Positions 45,505-53,697 are shown, numbered from the stretch's first letter. The stretch is 64,000 bases of DNA from Advenella mimigardefordensis DPN7 (GCF_000521505.1 NZ_CP003915.1:372001-436000); one strand, 5' to 3'. The notes: generated by a model from the sequence alone, not told the origin. Translations and numbers: made by a program.

Positions 45505-47145
45505 ATGGGAAAAAGATTCGAAGTGACTTCGGGCGATCAGTTGCGCTGCAAGGGATGGCGCCAGGAAGCGCTACTGCGCCTTCTGGAGAACGTGTTGTCC
45601 GTGGGCGAGGATCCGGAAAACCTGGTGGTGTATGCAGCGCTGGGCAAGGCGGCAAGGGACTGGCCCAGCCATGACGCCATCGTGCACGCGCTCAGGACCA
45701 TGACCGAGGAGTACACCCTGGTGGTGCAATCGGGCAAACCCATCGGGTTATTGCGTACTCATGACAAAGCACCGCTGGTGATCATGGCCAATTGCAATAT
45801 GGTCGGCCAGTGGGCCAAAGCCGACGTGTTCTATGAGCTGGAGAAAAAAGGCCTGATCTGCTGGGGCGGCCTGACTGCAGGAGACTGGCAATATATCGGA
45901 TCGCAAGGCGTGATCCAGGGGACGTATGAGATTTTTTGTCGTATTGCGGAGCGTTATTTCAATAATGATTTGCGCGGGCGGTTTATTCTGACTGCGGGGC
46001 TGGGTGGCATGGGGGGTGCTCAGCCGCTGGCGGGTTTCATGGCCAATGCAGCCACGCTGGTGATTGAGGTCGATCCGGAGCGCATTGCCAGGCGTTTGAG
46101 CATCGGCTATCTGCAAAAGCAGGCGGCCACGCTGGACGAGGCGCTGACCATTATCCGTGAGGCATGCGCGGCCAGGCAGCCGATCTCTGTCGGTTTGCAG
46201 GGCAATGCGGCCGACGTCTATCCTGCGTTGCTGGATAAGGGGGTGGTGCCCGATATTGTCACCGACCAGACATCGGCACATGATTTGCTTTACGGCTATA
46301 TCCCGTCGGGGTTCGATCTGGATAAAGCGAAGGCCTTGCGTCAAAGCGATCCTGATGCGCTGATGCAGGCCTCGCTGCAGTCGATCAAGCGGCATGTGAC
46401 GGCCATGCTCGCGTTTCAGGAAAAGGGTGCGGTGGTGTTCGACAATGGTAATCTGATCCGCACACAGGCGTTTAATACCGGTGTCAAACAGGCTTTTGAT
46501 ATTCCGATCTTTACCGAGGCTTTTCTGCGTCCCTTGTTCTGTCGCGCCATCGGGCCATTTCGGTGGGTGGCGCTCTCGAACGACCCCGCCGATATCGAAG
46601 CGATCGATGACTTCATCCTGACCCGGTTCCCGGATAACCGTATTGTGACCAACTGGATCGGACTGGCACGCAAGTATGTGCCGTTCGAGGGTCTGCCAGC
46701 GCGTATCGCCTGGCTGGGTCACGGTGAGCGCACCGAGCTGGCGCTGGCGGTGAACCAGATGGTGGCCGACGGCACATTGAAGGCCCCCGTGGCTTTCACG
46801 CGCGATCATCTGGACGCCGGGGCCATGGCGCATCCCAATATCATGACGGAAAAGATGCGCGACGGTTCCGATGCGATTGCCGATTGGCCGCTGATCAATG
46901 CCATGGTCAACTGTGCCTCTCAGGCCGATCTGGTGGCGATCCATTCTGGCGGGGGTGGATATAGCGGTTATATGACGTCGGCAGGGGTGACCGTGGTAGC
47001 CGATGGGTCTGCCGCGGCAAGGGAGCGGCTTGCGCTGGCGATGACCAACGATACCAGCCTGGGTGTCATGCGTTATGCCGATGCCGGCTATCCCGAGGCG
47101 CTGGACGAAGCGGTGAAAAAAGGGCTGCATTACATCAGACTTTAA
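45505..47145 (+). CDS. Urocanase-family hydratase, probably thiourocanate or S-methyl-thiourocanate hydratase
   Basis: 546 residues with the urocanase fold: NAD-binding GLGGMGGAQPLAGFMANAA near residue 165, DQTSAHDLLYGYIPSGFDLDKA, RDHLDAGAMAHPN and MRDGSDAIADWPLINA. Two catalytic-site features differ from HutU. The conserved Cys of LPARICWLG (Cys410 in P. putida) is Ala here (LPARIAWLG, about residue 402), and the HHGGGVGMGFSQHSG loop reads HSGGGGYSGYMTSAG. This argues against plain urocanate and for an S-substituted analogue. The ATG of MGKRFEV is used since AAAGGA is 7 nt upstream; another ATG is two codons earlier. 12 bp after the DUF917 gene. Confidence 0.85.
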   Translation: MGKRFEVTSGDQLRCKGWRQEALLRLLENVLSVGEDPENLVVYAALGKAARDWPSHDAIVHALRTMTEEYTLVVQSGKPIGLLRTHDKAPLVIMANCNMVGQWAKADVFYELEKKGLICWGGLTAGDWQYIGSQGVIQGTYEIFCRIAERYFNNDLRGRFILTAGLGGMGGAQPLAGFMANAATLVIEVDPERIARRLSIGYLQKQAATLDEALTIIREACAARQPISVGLQGNAADVYPALLDKGVVPDIVTDQTSAHDLLYGYIPSGFDLDKAKALRQSDPDALMQASLQSIKRHVTAMLAFQEKGAVVFDNGNLIRTQAFNTGVKQAFDIPIFTEAFLRPLFCRAIGPFRWVALSNDPADIEAIDDFILTRFPDNRIVTNWIGLARKYVPFEGLPARIAWLGHGERTELALAVNQMVADGTLKAPVAFTRDHLDAGAMAHPNIMTEKMRDGSDAIADWPLINAMVNCASQADLVAIHSGGGGYSGYMTSAGVTVVADGSAAARERLALAMTNDTSLGVMRYADAGYPEALDEAVKKGLHYIRL

Positions 47146-47153
47146 GGACAACG

Positions 47154-49013
47154 ATGACGACGCTTCCATTTCGCGGCCTTGACTTCAAAACCATGCTGAA
47201 GGTGGCGCATTTGGCTGAGTCCAGGAGTCTGAAAGAGACGGCGCAGGCTTTTTCGTGTTCGGCTTCGGTGGTCAGCGAAGCCATCTCCAGCATGGAGAGC
47301 CTGCAGCAGATCAGTTTATTCGTCCGAAAAAACAAGGTTTTTATTGCTCAGGAAGTGACGCGTAAAATCGTGCGCGATTTCAACGCCATGATTTTGCTGG
47401 AACGCTTTGCCTGCATCAACGTGGGCGCGGCGCAGGCCGATCTGGCCTGGCTGAAGATCAAGTGCAGCGATGCCATGTACTCGGGTTCCCTGAACAACGC
47501 ATTGCTGTCGGCCATCGCCGACGTCAATCAGCTGTACCCGAATGTGCTGGTGATCCCCGATTATGTCGAAGCGCATTTCGGTCCCTCGGAACAAGAGAGC
47601 GCCTGGCGCCCTGCCTGGCGCGATGCAGGCCAGGTCGACTTCATGCTGGAAAGCCAGACGGGGGAAGCGGACTGCGCGGACCCCATGGCCGGCCAGTGGA
47701 TGATTTTGCACTCGCCCGACGTGACGCTGCCGGACCCGATGTCGGTGCAGGATCTGAAAAACTGGCGCTTCGTGATTCCGCGCATGCCTTGGGAGTTATT
47801 GCAGCATATCTCCGGTATTTGCGAACGCGCAGAGATCAATTTTGTTTATGACAATCGTCATTTTTATGAGTTATGCGCGCTGCCACCGGATGCAGGGCAA
47901 CTGGTCCTGATCAATACGCTGAGCATGGATGAATGCATTCATGATAAATGGCACGTGTCCGAATTTCCGGTGAGCACCTGGATGTCCGTCAAATCCAGCG
48001 TGTATCAGGATAGTCCCGTGACCGCGTATTTCCTGAAGGCCTTTGCTTTCCATTTGGCGTCGCTGCCTCGGTCTTATGGATTGGCCAGGCCCCGGACGAC
48101 GCTCAAGCAATGGTATTACTTTGCCAACGTGATCGAATGCGGATCAATTCGCCGCGCTGCAGAGCAGCTCTATCTGACGCAACCGGCGCTAAGCACGCAA
48201 GTTCAGCAACTAGAAACGGCGCTGGGTATGCGAGTGTTCGACCGCAAGACCGGGTCGCGGCGGGTACACGTGAATGCGGCGGGAGGGGTGCTGTGGGCTA
48301 TCTTTGAGGGCATGGATTTTTATGTCAGGCGCGTTCAGCAGACGTTGCAGCAGTTGCGGCTGGCGCGACAGGACCGCCTGAGCCTTGGCATTCTGCCCAG
48401 CATAGACGTGCAAAGCAGGGTCATTGCCCTGATCGCCGACCAGGTGACGACGTGGCAGCAATTGCATGCCGATGTGCGGCTGGAAATCGTGGAAGAACGG
48501 CATCAGTTTCTGGCCGACGCCTTGCGTGCGCAAAGCATCCATCTGGCGTTTATTGAGACGGAAATGCCATGGCTGGTGCAGCATGTTGTGACCACCCCTG
48601 AGCCGATGGGGCTGGTGTGCTCGACTGCGCTGGCGGGGCGGCCGGCGCCCGTGCGCCTGCAATGGAGCGAGCTGCAACGGTTTCCGCTGGTTTTGCCAAG
48701 GAAGGTGACCGGCATGCGCGAACTGATCGACCGACATTGCCTGAGTCATGGGTTGGAGCTGCGACCGTCGGTGGAGTCGGACAGCCTGAATCTGAACCGG
48801 CGCTGGTTGCTTGACGGCAGATATGCCGCCATCCTGCCCAGATCCGCTGTGGCCAGTCTGATCGAAAGCGGCGAACTGATGTTCATTGAAGTTGAGCCGC
48901 CCCTGTACAGAAAATTGCATTTGTCATATTTGAAAAATCGGGCGCTTAATAAGGTGGAGAAAGATCTGATCGATTTTTTAATCGATCACCGTACTATGAA
49001 TTTGCAGTTGTAA
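47154..49013 (+). CDS. Tandem double LysR-type regulator (two LTTR units in one polypeptide)
   Basis: 619 residues. Unit 1: a divergent helix-turn-helix (residues about 9-66, KTMLKVAHLAESRSLKETAQAF...SEAISSMESLQQISLFVRK) and an effector-binding domain (about 90-305, with DLKNWRFVIPRM). Unit 2: a second, canonical LysR helix-turn-helix (about 315-375, KQWYYFANVIECGSIRRAAEQLYLTQPALSTQVQQLE) and a second effector domain (about 395-612, with LQWSELQRFPLVLPRK). The frame is continuous with no stop or frameshift. Ordinary LysR proteins are about 300 residues. It sits inside the operon, 8 bp after the hydratase gene and 13 bp before the lyase gene, so it is autoregulated with them. Confidence 0.9.
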   Translation: MTTLPFRGLDFKTMLKVAHLAESRSLKETAQAFSCSASVVSEAISSMESLQQISLFVRKNKVFIAQEVTRKIVRDFNAMILLERFACINVGAAQADLAWLKIKCSDAMYSGSLNNALLSAIADVNQLYPNVLVIPDYVEAHFGPSEQESAWRPAWRDAGQVDFMLESQTGEADCADPMAGQWMILHSPDVTLPDPMSVQDLKNWRFVIPRMPWELLQHISGICERAEINFVYDNRHFYELCALPPDAGQLVLINTLSMDECIHDKWHVSEFPVSTWMSVKSSVYQDSPVTAYFLKAFAFHLASLPRSYGLARPRTTLKQWYYFANVIECGSIRRAAEQLYLTQPALSTQVQQLETALGMRVFDRKTGSRRVHVNAAGGVLWAIFEGMDFYVRRVQQTLQQLRLARQDRLSLGILPSIDVQSRVIALIADQVTTWQQLHADVRLEIVEERHQFLADALRAQSIHLAFIETEMPWLVQHVVTTPEPMGLVCSTALAGRPAPVRLQWSELQRFPLVLPRKVTGMRELIDRHCLSHGLELRPSVESDSLNLNRRWLLDGRYAAILPRSAVASLIESGELMFIEVEPPLYRKLHLSYLKNRALNKVEKDLIDFLIDHRTMNLQL

Positions 49014-49026
49014 GGAGGAAATGCAA

Positions 49027-50697
49027 ATGAATCATTATCGGCGGCTATGGGCCGTATTAGTTTGCTGCGGCATGCTGTTCGTATGGCGTACCGGTGTTGC
49101 CCGTCCAGTGCTTGAGTTGGGGCCGTCGCATCGTCTCACCCTGCAGGAGGTCAGAGAGGTGGCGCTGGATCATCGCCCGGTCACCCTCAGCGAAGCAGGG
49201 ATGCGCAATGTCAGGCGGGGCCATGAGATTGTCATGGATGCCGCGCTGGGCGGCGTTCCTGTGTATGGCCTGAACGTCGGCGTCGGCTGGAACAAGGACC
49301 ACCCCGTTTTCCATGAAGTGAATGGCAGGAAGGTGCTGTCGGATGATCTGCTGACGCTGTCGGTCAGGTTCAACGAGATGTCGTTGCGGGCGCATGCGGC
49401 AGGTGTGGGCAAACCCATGTCTGCCGACGTGGTTCGTGCCGGCATGCTGATACGTCTGAACACATTCCTCTCGGGCGCCGCGGGTGTGCAGCCCGAGGTC
49501 GCAAGCATGTACGTTGATTATCTGAATCACGATATCACGCCGGTGATCCCGTCGCTGGGAACCGTCGGCGAGGCCGATATTACATTGGCGTCGCATATCG
49601 GACTGGCGATGATCGGCGAATGGGATGTCTTCTACCAGGGTAAGCGGCTGCCTGCGGCCGAGGTGATGAAACAGTTGAACATTGCCCCGCTCAAACCCGT
49701 GGGCAAGGATTTTCTGTCGATCCTTAGCACCAATAGCCTGACGGCCGGGCAGGCGACGCTGGCGGCACTCGATACTCAGGCTTTTCTGGATAAGCAGGTT
49801 CGTTTGTTTGCCTTCATGCTTGAGGGATTCAATGGCAATGTTGCGCCTTTTTCCGAGACGGCGGTGGCGGCCCGGCCTTATGCCGCCATGGCTCAGGAAG
49901 CGGGTCGCATCCGTGCTGCCCTGGTCGGCAGCGATTTATGGCGTCGCTCTGCGGATCGGGCCTTGCAGGATCCGTTGTCGTTCCGAACCATGGCTTATAC
50001 CCTGGGCGTCGTGCAGGAGAATCTACTGCGCCTGGCAGAAGATCTGCAGGTCCAGATCAATGCATCTGATGATAATCCACTGGTGCTGAGGCAGGCGGTG
50101 ATCGCCCGGGACGCGGCTCAAAGCGATCAATTGCGGGCTTATCGCGTGACCAGCGAACAAGGCGAGGGTGCGATTTATCCGACAGCCAATTTCAACTTCC
50201 TGCCTGTTGCCAGTAAAGTGGAGTATCTGAATCTGTCGCTGGCCAAGCTGGCCGAAAGCATGGTACAGCAGTTGATTCGGCTGGAGAATCCTGAACTGAC
50301 CGGGCTGCCCCGGTTCCTTGCAGCAAAGACCAACCATGGTCATGCCTTTGGAGCCATTCAGAAGCCTTTCGTCGAGGAAAGTATTCGCATTAAGCTGCTG
50401 GCGCAACCGGCGTCTTTGTACGGCGCGACGCTGGCCGGCAACATCGAGGACACCACCAGCATGAGTGGGCTGGCTGTGCGAAATACTGAGCAAATCCTGG
50501 ACGCGCTTTATCATATTGCGGCATTCCAGCTTCTGGAAGGAGCGCAGGCACTGGAGCTGCGCGACGGGTTTGCGCCCTCGGCGTCCAGCAAGGCGTTACT
50601 GGCGTCCTATCGGCAACGGGTGCCATTCATCGATCAGGATATGCCTTATTCGGGCTATATTGAAGAAAGTGCCAAATTCTGGCGCGCATATCGTTAA
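49027..50697 (+). CDS. Exported ammonia-lyase-fold enzyme lacking the MIO triad, ergothionase-like
   Basis: 556 residues with the histidine/phenylalanine ammonia-lyase fold: VYGLNVGVG, TPVIPSLGTVGEADITLASHIGLAMIGE, LQDPLSFRTMAYTLG, DDNPLVL and NPELTGLPRFL. The Ala-Ser-Gly triad that forms the MIO electrophile is missing: GTVGEAD (about residues 178-184) stands where GSVGASGD is expected, one residue shorter. Trimethylamine elimination from ergothioneine needs no MIO, so ergothionase-type activity is plausible. An N-terminal signal peptide (RRLWAVLVCCGMLFVW...GVA-RP) predicts export, unlike classical lyases. The ATG of MNHYRR has GGAGG 8 nt upstream; an ATG two codons earlier is too close. Confidence 0.83.
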   Translation: MNHYRRLWAVLVCCGMLFVWRTGVARPVLELGPSHRLTLQEVREVALDHRPVTLSEAGMRNVRRGHEIVMDAALGGVPVYGLNVGVGWNKDHPVFHEVNGRKVLSDDLLTLSVRFNEMSLRAHAAGVGKPMSADVVRAGMLIRLNTFLSGAAGVQPEVASMYVDYLNHDITPVIPSLGTVGEADITLASHIGLAMIGEWDVFYQGKRLPAAEVMKQLNIAPLKPVGKDFLSILSTNSLTAGQATLAALDTQAFLDKQVRLFAFMLEGFNGNVAPFSETAVAARPYAAMAQEAGRIRAALVGSDLWRRSADRALQDPLSFRTMAYTLGVVQENLLRLAEDLQVQINASDDNPLVLRQAVIARDAAQSDQLRAYRVTSEQGEGAIYPTANFNFLPVASKVEYLNLSLAKLAESMVQQLIRLENPELTGLPRFLAAKTNHGHAFGAIQKPFVEESIRIKLLAQPASLYGATLAGNIEDTTSMSGLAVRNTEQILDALYHIAAFQLLEGAQALELRDGFAPSASSKALLASYRQRVPFIDQDMPYSGYIEESAKFWRAYR

Positions 50698-50738
50698 CGT
50701 CCTGAGACGTTTGTGCTGTCGGTAAGGGCATACAATAG

Positions 50739-50831
50739 GCGCGAGAGGCGGAACAGGCCATTATGGCCGGCCAGCCGCTGGGACGTCTGCATGGCATTCC
50801 CTATACCGTCAATAAAGGGTTATACCGATAA
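50739..50831 (+). pseudogene. Amidase-signature gene remnant
   Basis: A 30-codon fragment reads AREAEQAIMAGQPLGRLHGIPYTVNKGLYR and then stops. This matches the region just before the catalytic Lys of amidase-signature enzymes (typically ...GxPLGPLHGIPxxxKD). Nothing of the Ser-Ser-Lys core, the start or the rest remains in either direction. It lies between the lyase gene and nhaA, at the right end of the DUF917 operon. Confidence 0.55.
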
Positions 50832-50857
50832 TACGGCAAATCAGGCGCTTTGCGCCC

Positions 50858-52015
50858 CTACTGATTTTCTTTGGCGCTCAAGAGCAGTATCAGATACCCC
50901 AGCACTGCCGCCAGCACTGAGCCGGTAAATACACCGATCTTGGCCAGATCCTGCACAGCCGGATCGGTAAACGCCAGGGCGCCGATAAACAGGCTCATGG
51001 TAAAGCCGATACCGCAAAGCATGGCTACGCCATAGATCTGCGGCCAACTGGCCCGTTCCGGCTTGTTGACCAGGCCGAATTTCACCGTCAGCCAGACCAA
51101 ACCGAAAATGCCCAGTTGTTTACCCAAAAACAGGCCCGCAGCGATACCCAATACGACCGGGTGCCCCAGCTGGCTCCAGGAAAGTCCCGCGAACGAGACG
51201 CCGGCGTTGGCAAAGCCGAAAATCGGCACGATCAGAAATGCGACCCACGGCGACAGGCCGTGTTCCCATTTAAGCAGGGGGGCGTTGTCCGGCGTCTGGC
51301 ATGTTCCCGACATAGGCAGCGTCAGCGCCAGTGCGACGCCGGCCAGGGTGGCGTGAATGCCTGACTTGAGCACGAACCACCACATGAATACGCCCAGGAT
51401 GGCGTAGGGCAGGCTGCGCATGACGTTGTTGCGGTTCAGTAGAATCAGCGCGATCAGGGTGCCGGCAGCCAGGGCGAGATACAGGCTTTGTATTTGAGCG
51501 GTGTAAAACAGGGCGATAACGACAATGGCGATTAAATCATCAATAATGGCCAGCGCAGTCAGAAAAACCTTCAGCGAGGTGGGAACGCGCGAGCCAAGCA
51601 AGGCCAGCACGCCTAGCGCAAAGGCGATGTCGGTTGCCGCCGGCACAGCCCAGCCGCGGATCTGTTGCGGATCGTCATAGTTGAAGGCCAGGTAGATCAG
51701 GGCAGGGACCATCACGCCCGCCATCGCGGCCAGGCAGGGCAGCAACCGCTTCTGATTACTCGATAATTCGCCGGTCAGCAATTCCCGTTTGACCTCCAGG
51801 CCAACATAGAGAAAAAATATCGCCATCAGCCCGTCATTGATCCAGTGCAGAATCGACAGGCCAGCGACATAGCTCGACAGGGTGGAGAAATAGTTGTCGG
51901 CCATGGCGGAGTTGGCCAGCCAGATACCCAGCACGGCCGTGACCATCAGGATGATGCCCGAGGCTGGCTCGCTATTGAAAAAATGGACGACTTTTTGCGG
52001 GAGGTAGCGTTTCAT
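50858..52015 (-). CDS. nhaA: Na+/H+ antiporter NhaA
   Basis: 385-residue inner-membrane antiporter exchanging sodium for protons at high pH or salt. About twelve hydrophobic segments; WINDGLMAIFFLYVGLEVKRELLTGEL, the unwound-helix WAVPAATDIAFALGVLALLGSRVP and the ion-binding Asp pair in LAIIDDLIAIVVIALFYT are all intact. The start MKRYLPQKVVHFFNSEPASG fits the family; a GTG nine codons upstream is possible. A GGCGC-TTT-GCGCC hairpin overlaps the stop codon. Monocistronic. Confidence 0.95.
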   Translation of the reverse strand: MKRYLPQKVVHFFNSEPASGIILMVTAVLGIWLANSAMADNYFSTLSSYVAGLSILHWINDGLMAIFFLYVGLEVKRELLTGELSSNQKRLLPCLAAMAGVMVPALIYLAFNYDDPQQIRGWAVPAATDIAFALGVLALLGSRVPTSLKVFLTALAIIDDLIAIVVIALFYTAQIQSLYLALAAGTLIALILLNRNNVMRSLPYAILGVFMWWFVLKSGIHATLAGVALALTLPMSGTCQTPDNAPLLKWEHGLSPWVAFLIVPIFGFANAGVSFAGLSWSQLGHPVVLGIAAGLFLGKQLGIFGLVWLTVKFGLVNKPERASWPQIYGVAMLCGIGFTMSLFIGALAFTDPAVQDLAKIGVFTGSVLAAVLGYLILLLSAKENQ

Positions 52016-52149
52016 AGATAAGGGGAGCAGATGCGGCACCAAACCCAGAAGGCTAACATAAATTCAGTTTGTTGTAAGTTATCTGAATCAAGATTAAACC
52101 GTTTTTTTGCGGGCTCCCTGATAAGCAACGGCTCACGGTTTTAACGGCC

Positions 52150-52185
52150 CATCAATGCCGCCACCAATGCCGCCATCAATGGCAC
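52150..52185. repeat. Three 12-bp tandem repeats
   Basis: CATCAATGCCGC, CACCAATGCCGC and CATCAATGGCAC in a row, in the gap between nhaA and the RES toxin gene. The 12-bp period keeps a reading frame, but no supported gene covers it. The rest of this 293-bp gap shows only an AAACCGT/ACGGTTT inverted pair around 52095-52142. Confidence 0.6.
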
Positions 52186-52308
52186 GTCCGATAGGCCTGT
52201 CGGTCGATACGGCAGGGTTGGATAGAGATCGCGCTAGGTCGGCAAAGGGGGCTGTTCGTCGCAGGCGATCTGAAAAAGTGAAACACAGAGCCTCTGTTCC
52301 CGGCGCGT

Positions 52309-53058
52309 TCAGGCCGGCCTGGGCAACACGCCATCGACCAGAAATAAGCCGATGCCATAGGTCATGACTTTGCCCGAGCGCAGTTGTGTAAAAGAGACCC
52401 GATCTGCACTGAGCTCTCCAAACCACTGACTGGTCTCCTGGGGTTTCTTTTGCCTGAATGCTGCAGGGGAAAAGAGGGCGACGCACAGGCCATGTTCAGG
52501 ATCGCGGGCCGAGCAGTATTCGAAGGCTTCGACATCGGCGGCGCGCATGGCGCTGCCTATTTGCTGGGCTGCCTGGTAATTGACCGGATTGGTTAACGCG
52601 GCCTGATACCGGTTAAACGGTGGCGCCTGAAGTTGTATCCCTTTTTCTGTGCCGTAGCGCACCGAAAAAAGCGTATGCTCGCTGCGGATCCGGTCCTTGA
52701 CCGGCATGCCGTCCATCGAGTGCCAGAATACGAAACGATAGAAAGCGCTTTCGGCCAGCACCGCACCGATATTTCTGCCTCCATAGAACAGGCTGCGTTC
52801 ATGCACCCGCCCGAAGCGTGAACCCCATTTGAGCGGCGGATAGCGGAACGGCGTTTTGAGCAGATAATGCAGCGGTTCGCAATCGGGTTGCGAAACGGGC
52901 TTGGCCTGGTCCAGCATCTGTTCCAGCAGGGCCTGTTCTTCCAGCGTGTCCACATAGCCGAGTGTGGCAATTTGCTCCTGGCTTTCCACGAGCCGGTGCA
53001 GCCTGCCATCGATCTGCCGGATATGTTCAGGGCCGTTGCAGGCTTGCCAGATCATCAC
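52309..53058 (-). CDS. RES-domain toxin (NAD+-degrading type)
   Basis: 249-residue RES-family toxin of a type II toxin-antitoxin pair. The RES core begins near residue 70 with TPFRYPPLKWGSRFGRVHERSLFYGGRNIGAVLAESAFYRF in parts (Arg, Tyr and Ser/Glu positions expected for the ADP-ribosyl-transferase-like active site), and continues with TNPVNYQAAQQIGSAMRAADVEAFEYCSARDP. RES toxins of known members degrade NAD+ by phosphorolysis or hydrolysis. It overlaps the antitoxin stop by 4 bp, so the pair is coupled. The first two codons are both ATG. Confidence 0.9.
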   Translation of the reverse strand: MMIWQACNGPEHIRQIDGRLHRLVESQEQIATLGYVDTLEEQALLEQMLDQAKPVSQPDCEPLHYLLKTPFRYPPLKWGSRFGRVHERSLFYGGRNIGAVLAESAFYRFVFWHSMDGMPVKDRIRSEHTLFSVRYGTEKGIQLQAPPFNRYQAALTNPVNYQAAQQIGSAMRAADVEAFEYCSARDPEHGLCVALFSPAAFRQKKPQETSQWFGELSADRVSFTQLRSGKVMTYGIGLFLVDGVLPRPA

Positions 53059-53426
53059 ACTTTACCGCGGATGGCATCGACAAACTGCAATACCGTTGTC
53101 ATTCCCTGTATGGTCTCGATCTGGGCTGCAGGGATGCCGCCGGTGATGTTGTTTGGGGTGCGCATGAAGTGGCGGATCCATTCCTGATCGCCGCCTGTGA
53201 GGGCAAAGAGGGCACGGGCAAGACGCAACAACAGCAAGGCCAGTTCACCCTGTTTGCTGTCAGGGTCCAGTGACGGGGTGGATTTGAGGCGGCTGATGGC
53301 GGTGCGGTGCAGCCCCAGCACGGCAGCCAGTTCCGCCTGCTTCAGGCCGAGTTGCTCGGCAGCGCGCAGAACCGCTTTGGCCAGAACGGCTTCAGTTGCG
53401 GGTTTGGGTTGTTGCAATGCGGTCAT
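53055..53426 (-). CDS. Xre/MbcA/ParS-family antitoxin of the RES toxin
   Basis: 123-residue antitoxin. An N-terminal Xre-type helix-turn-helix (VLRAAEQLGLKQAELAAVLGLHRTAISRLKS, about residues 20-52) binds the promoter; the C-terminal toxin-binding domain (DUF2384-like: ALFALTGGDQEWIRHFMRTPNNITGGIPAAQIETIQG) carries the helix that plugs the RES active site. GGAGG lies 7 nt before the ATG. Upstream is a perfect 7-7-7 inverted repeat over the promoter, indicating autoregulation. First gene of the pair, as usual for RES-Xre modules. Confidence 0.9.
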   Translation of the reverse strand: MTALQQPKPATEAVLAKAVLRAAEQLGLKQAELAAVLGLHRTAISRLKSTPSLDPDSKQGELALLLLRLARALFALTGGDQEWIRHFMRTPNNITGGIPAAQIETIQGMTTVLQFVDAIRGKV

Positions 53427-53460
53427 GGCTAAGCCTCCGATGGGATGAGACGTTAGTGCA

Positions 53461-53491
53461 AGTATATCTCATTTGTGAATATTGCACAAAT
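53461..53491 (-). promoter_or_regulatory. Antitoxin promoter with operator
   Basis: On the minus strand TTGTGC (-35, 53484-53489) and TATACT (-10, 53461-53466) are 17 bp apart. The perfect inverted repeat ATTTGTG-7-CACAAAT (53471-53491) covers the -35 and most of the spacer, as expected for autorepression by the Xre antitoxin. Confidence 0.75.
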
Positions 53492-53648
53492 TTGCTAAAA
53501 AAGTGCAAAATGAACATAATCGCGGATGTGTTGAAAACCTGTGGCTCGTTGCGATCCGTTCCTGCTGGCACCGTTTTTTGTCGCTTCCGGTTGCACCTTT
53601 GCACCTGAGGGCTGATAGTGCAGTGCTGCAGGTATCGGGCAGGTTGCC

Positions 53649-53697
53649 ACAGCCGGCTGTCCTGGCGCGCCAGGTATGTTAATTTAATGAAATTAAC
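53649..53697. repeat. Three consecutive perfect palindromes
   Basis: ACAGCCGGCTGT (53649-53660), CCTGGCGCGCCAGG (53661-53674) directly adjoining, and GTTAATTTAATGAAATTAAC (53678-53697, 8-bp arms, 4-bp centre) three bases later. The first two are GC-rich and the third AT-rich. They could be operators, a terminator group or a recombination site; no neighbouring gene decides this. Confidence 0.65.

Noticed and set aside
45505..50697. Annotation as a standard histidine utilisation (hut) operon
   Set aside because: The hydratase lacks the catalytic Cys, the lyase lacks the Ala-Ser-Gly triad, and HutI/HutG/HutC are absent.
52133..52486. Minus-strand 117-codon frame covering the 12-bp repeats
   Set aside because: Overlaps the RES toxin C-terminus in another frame, no start signal, and Gly/Ile repeats come only from the tandem DNA repeat.
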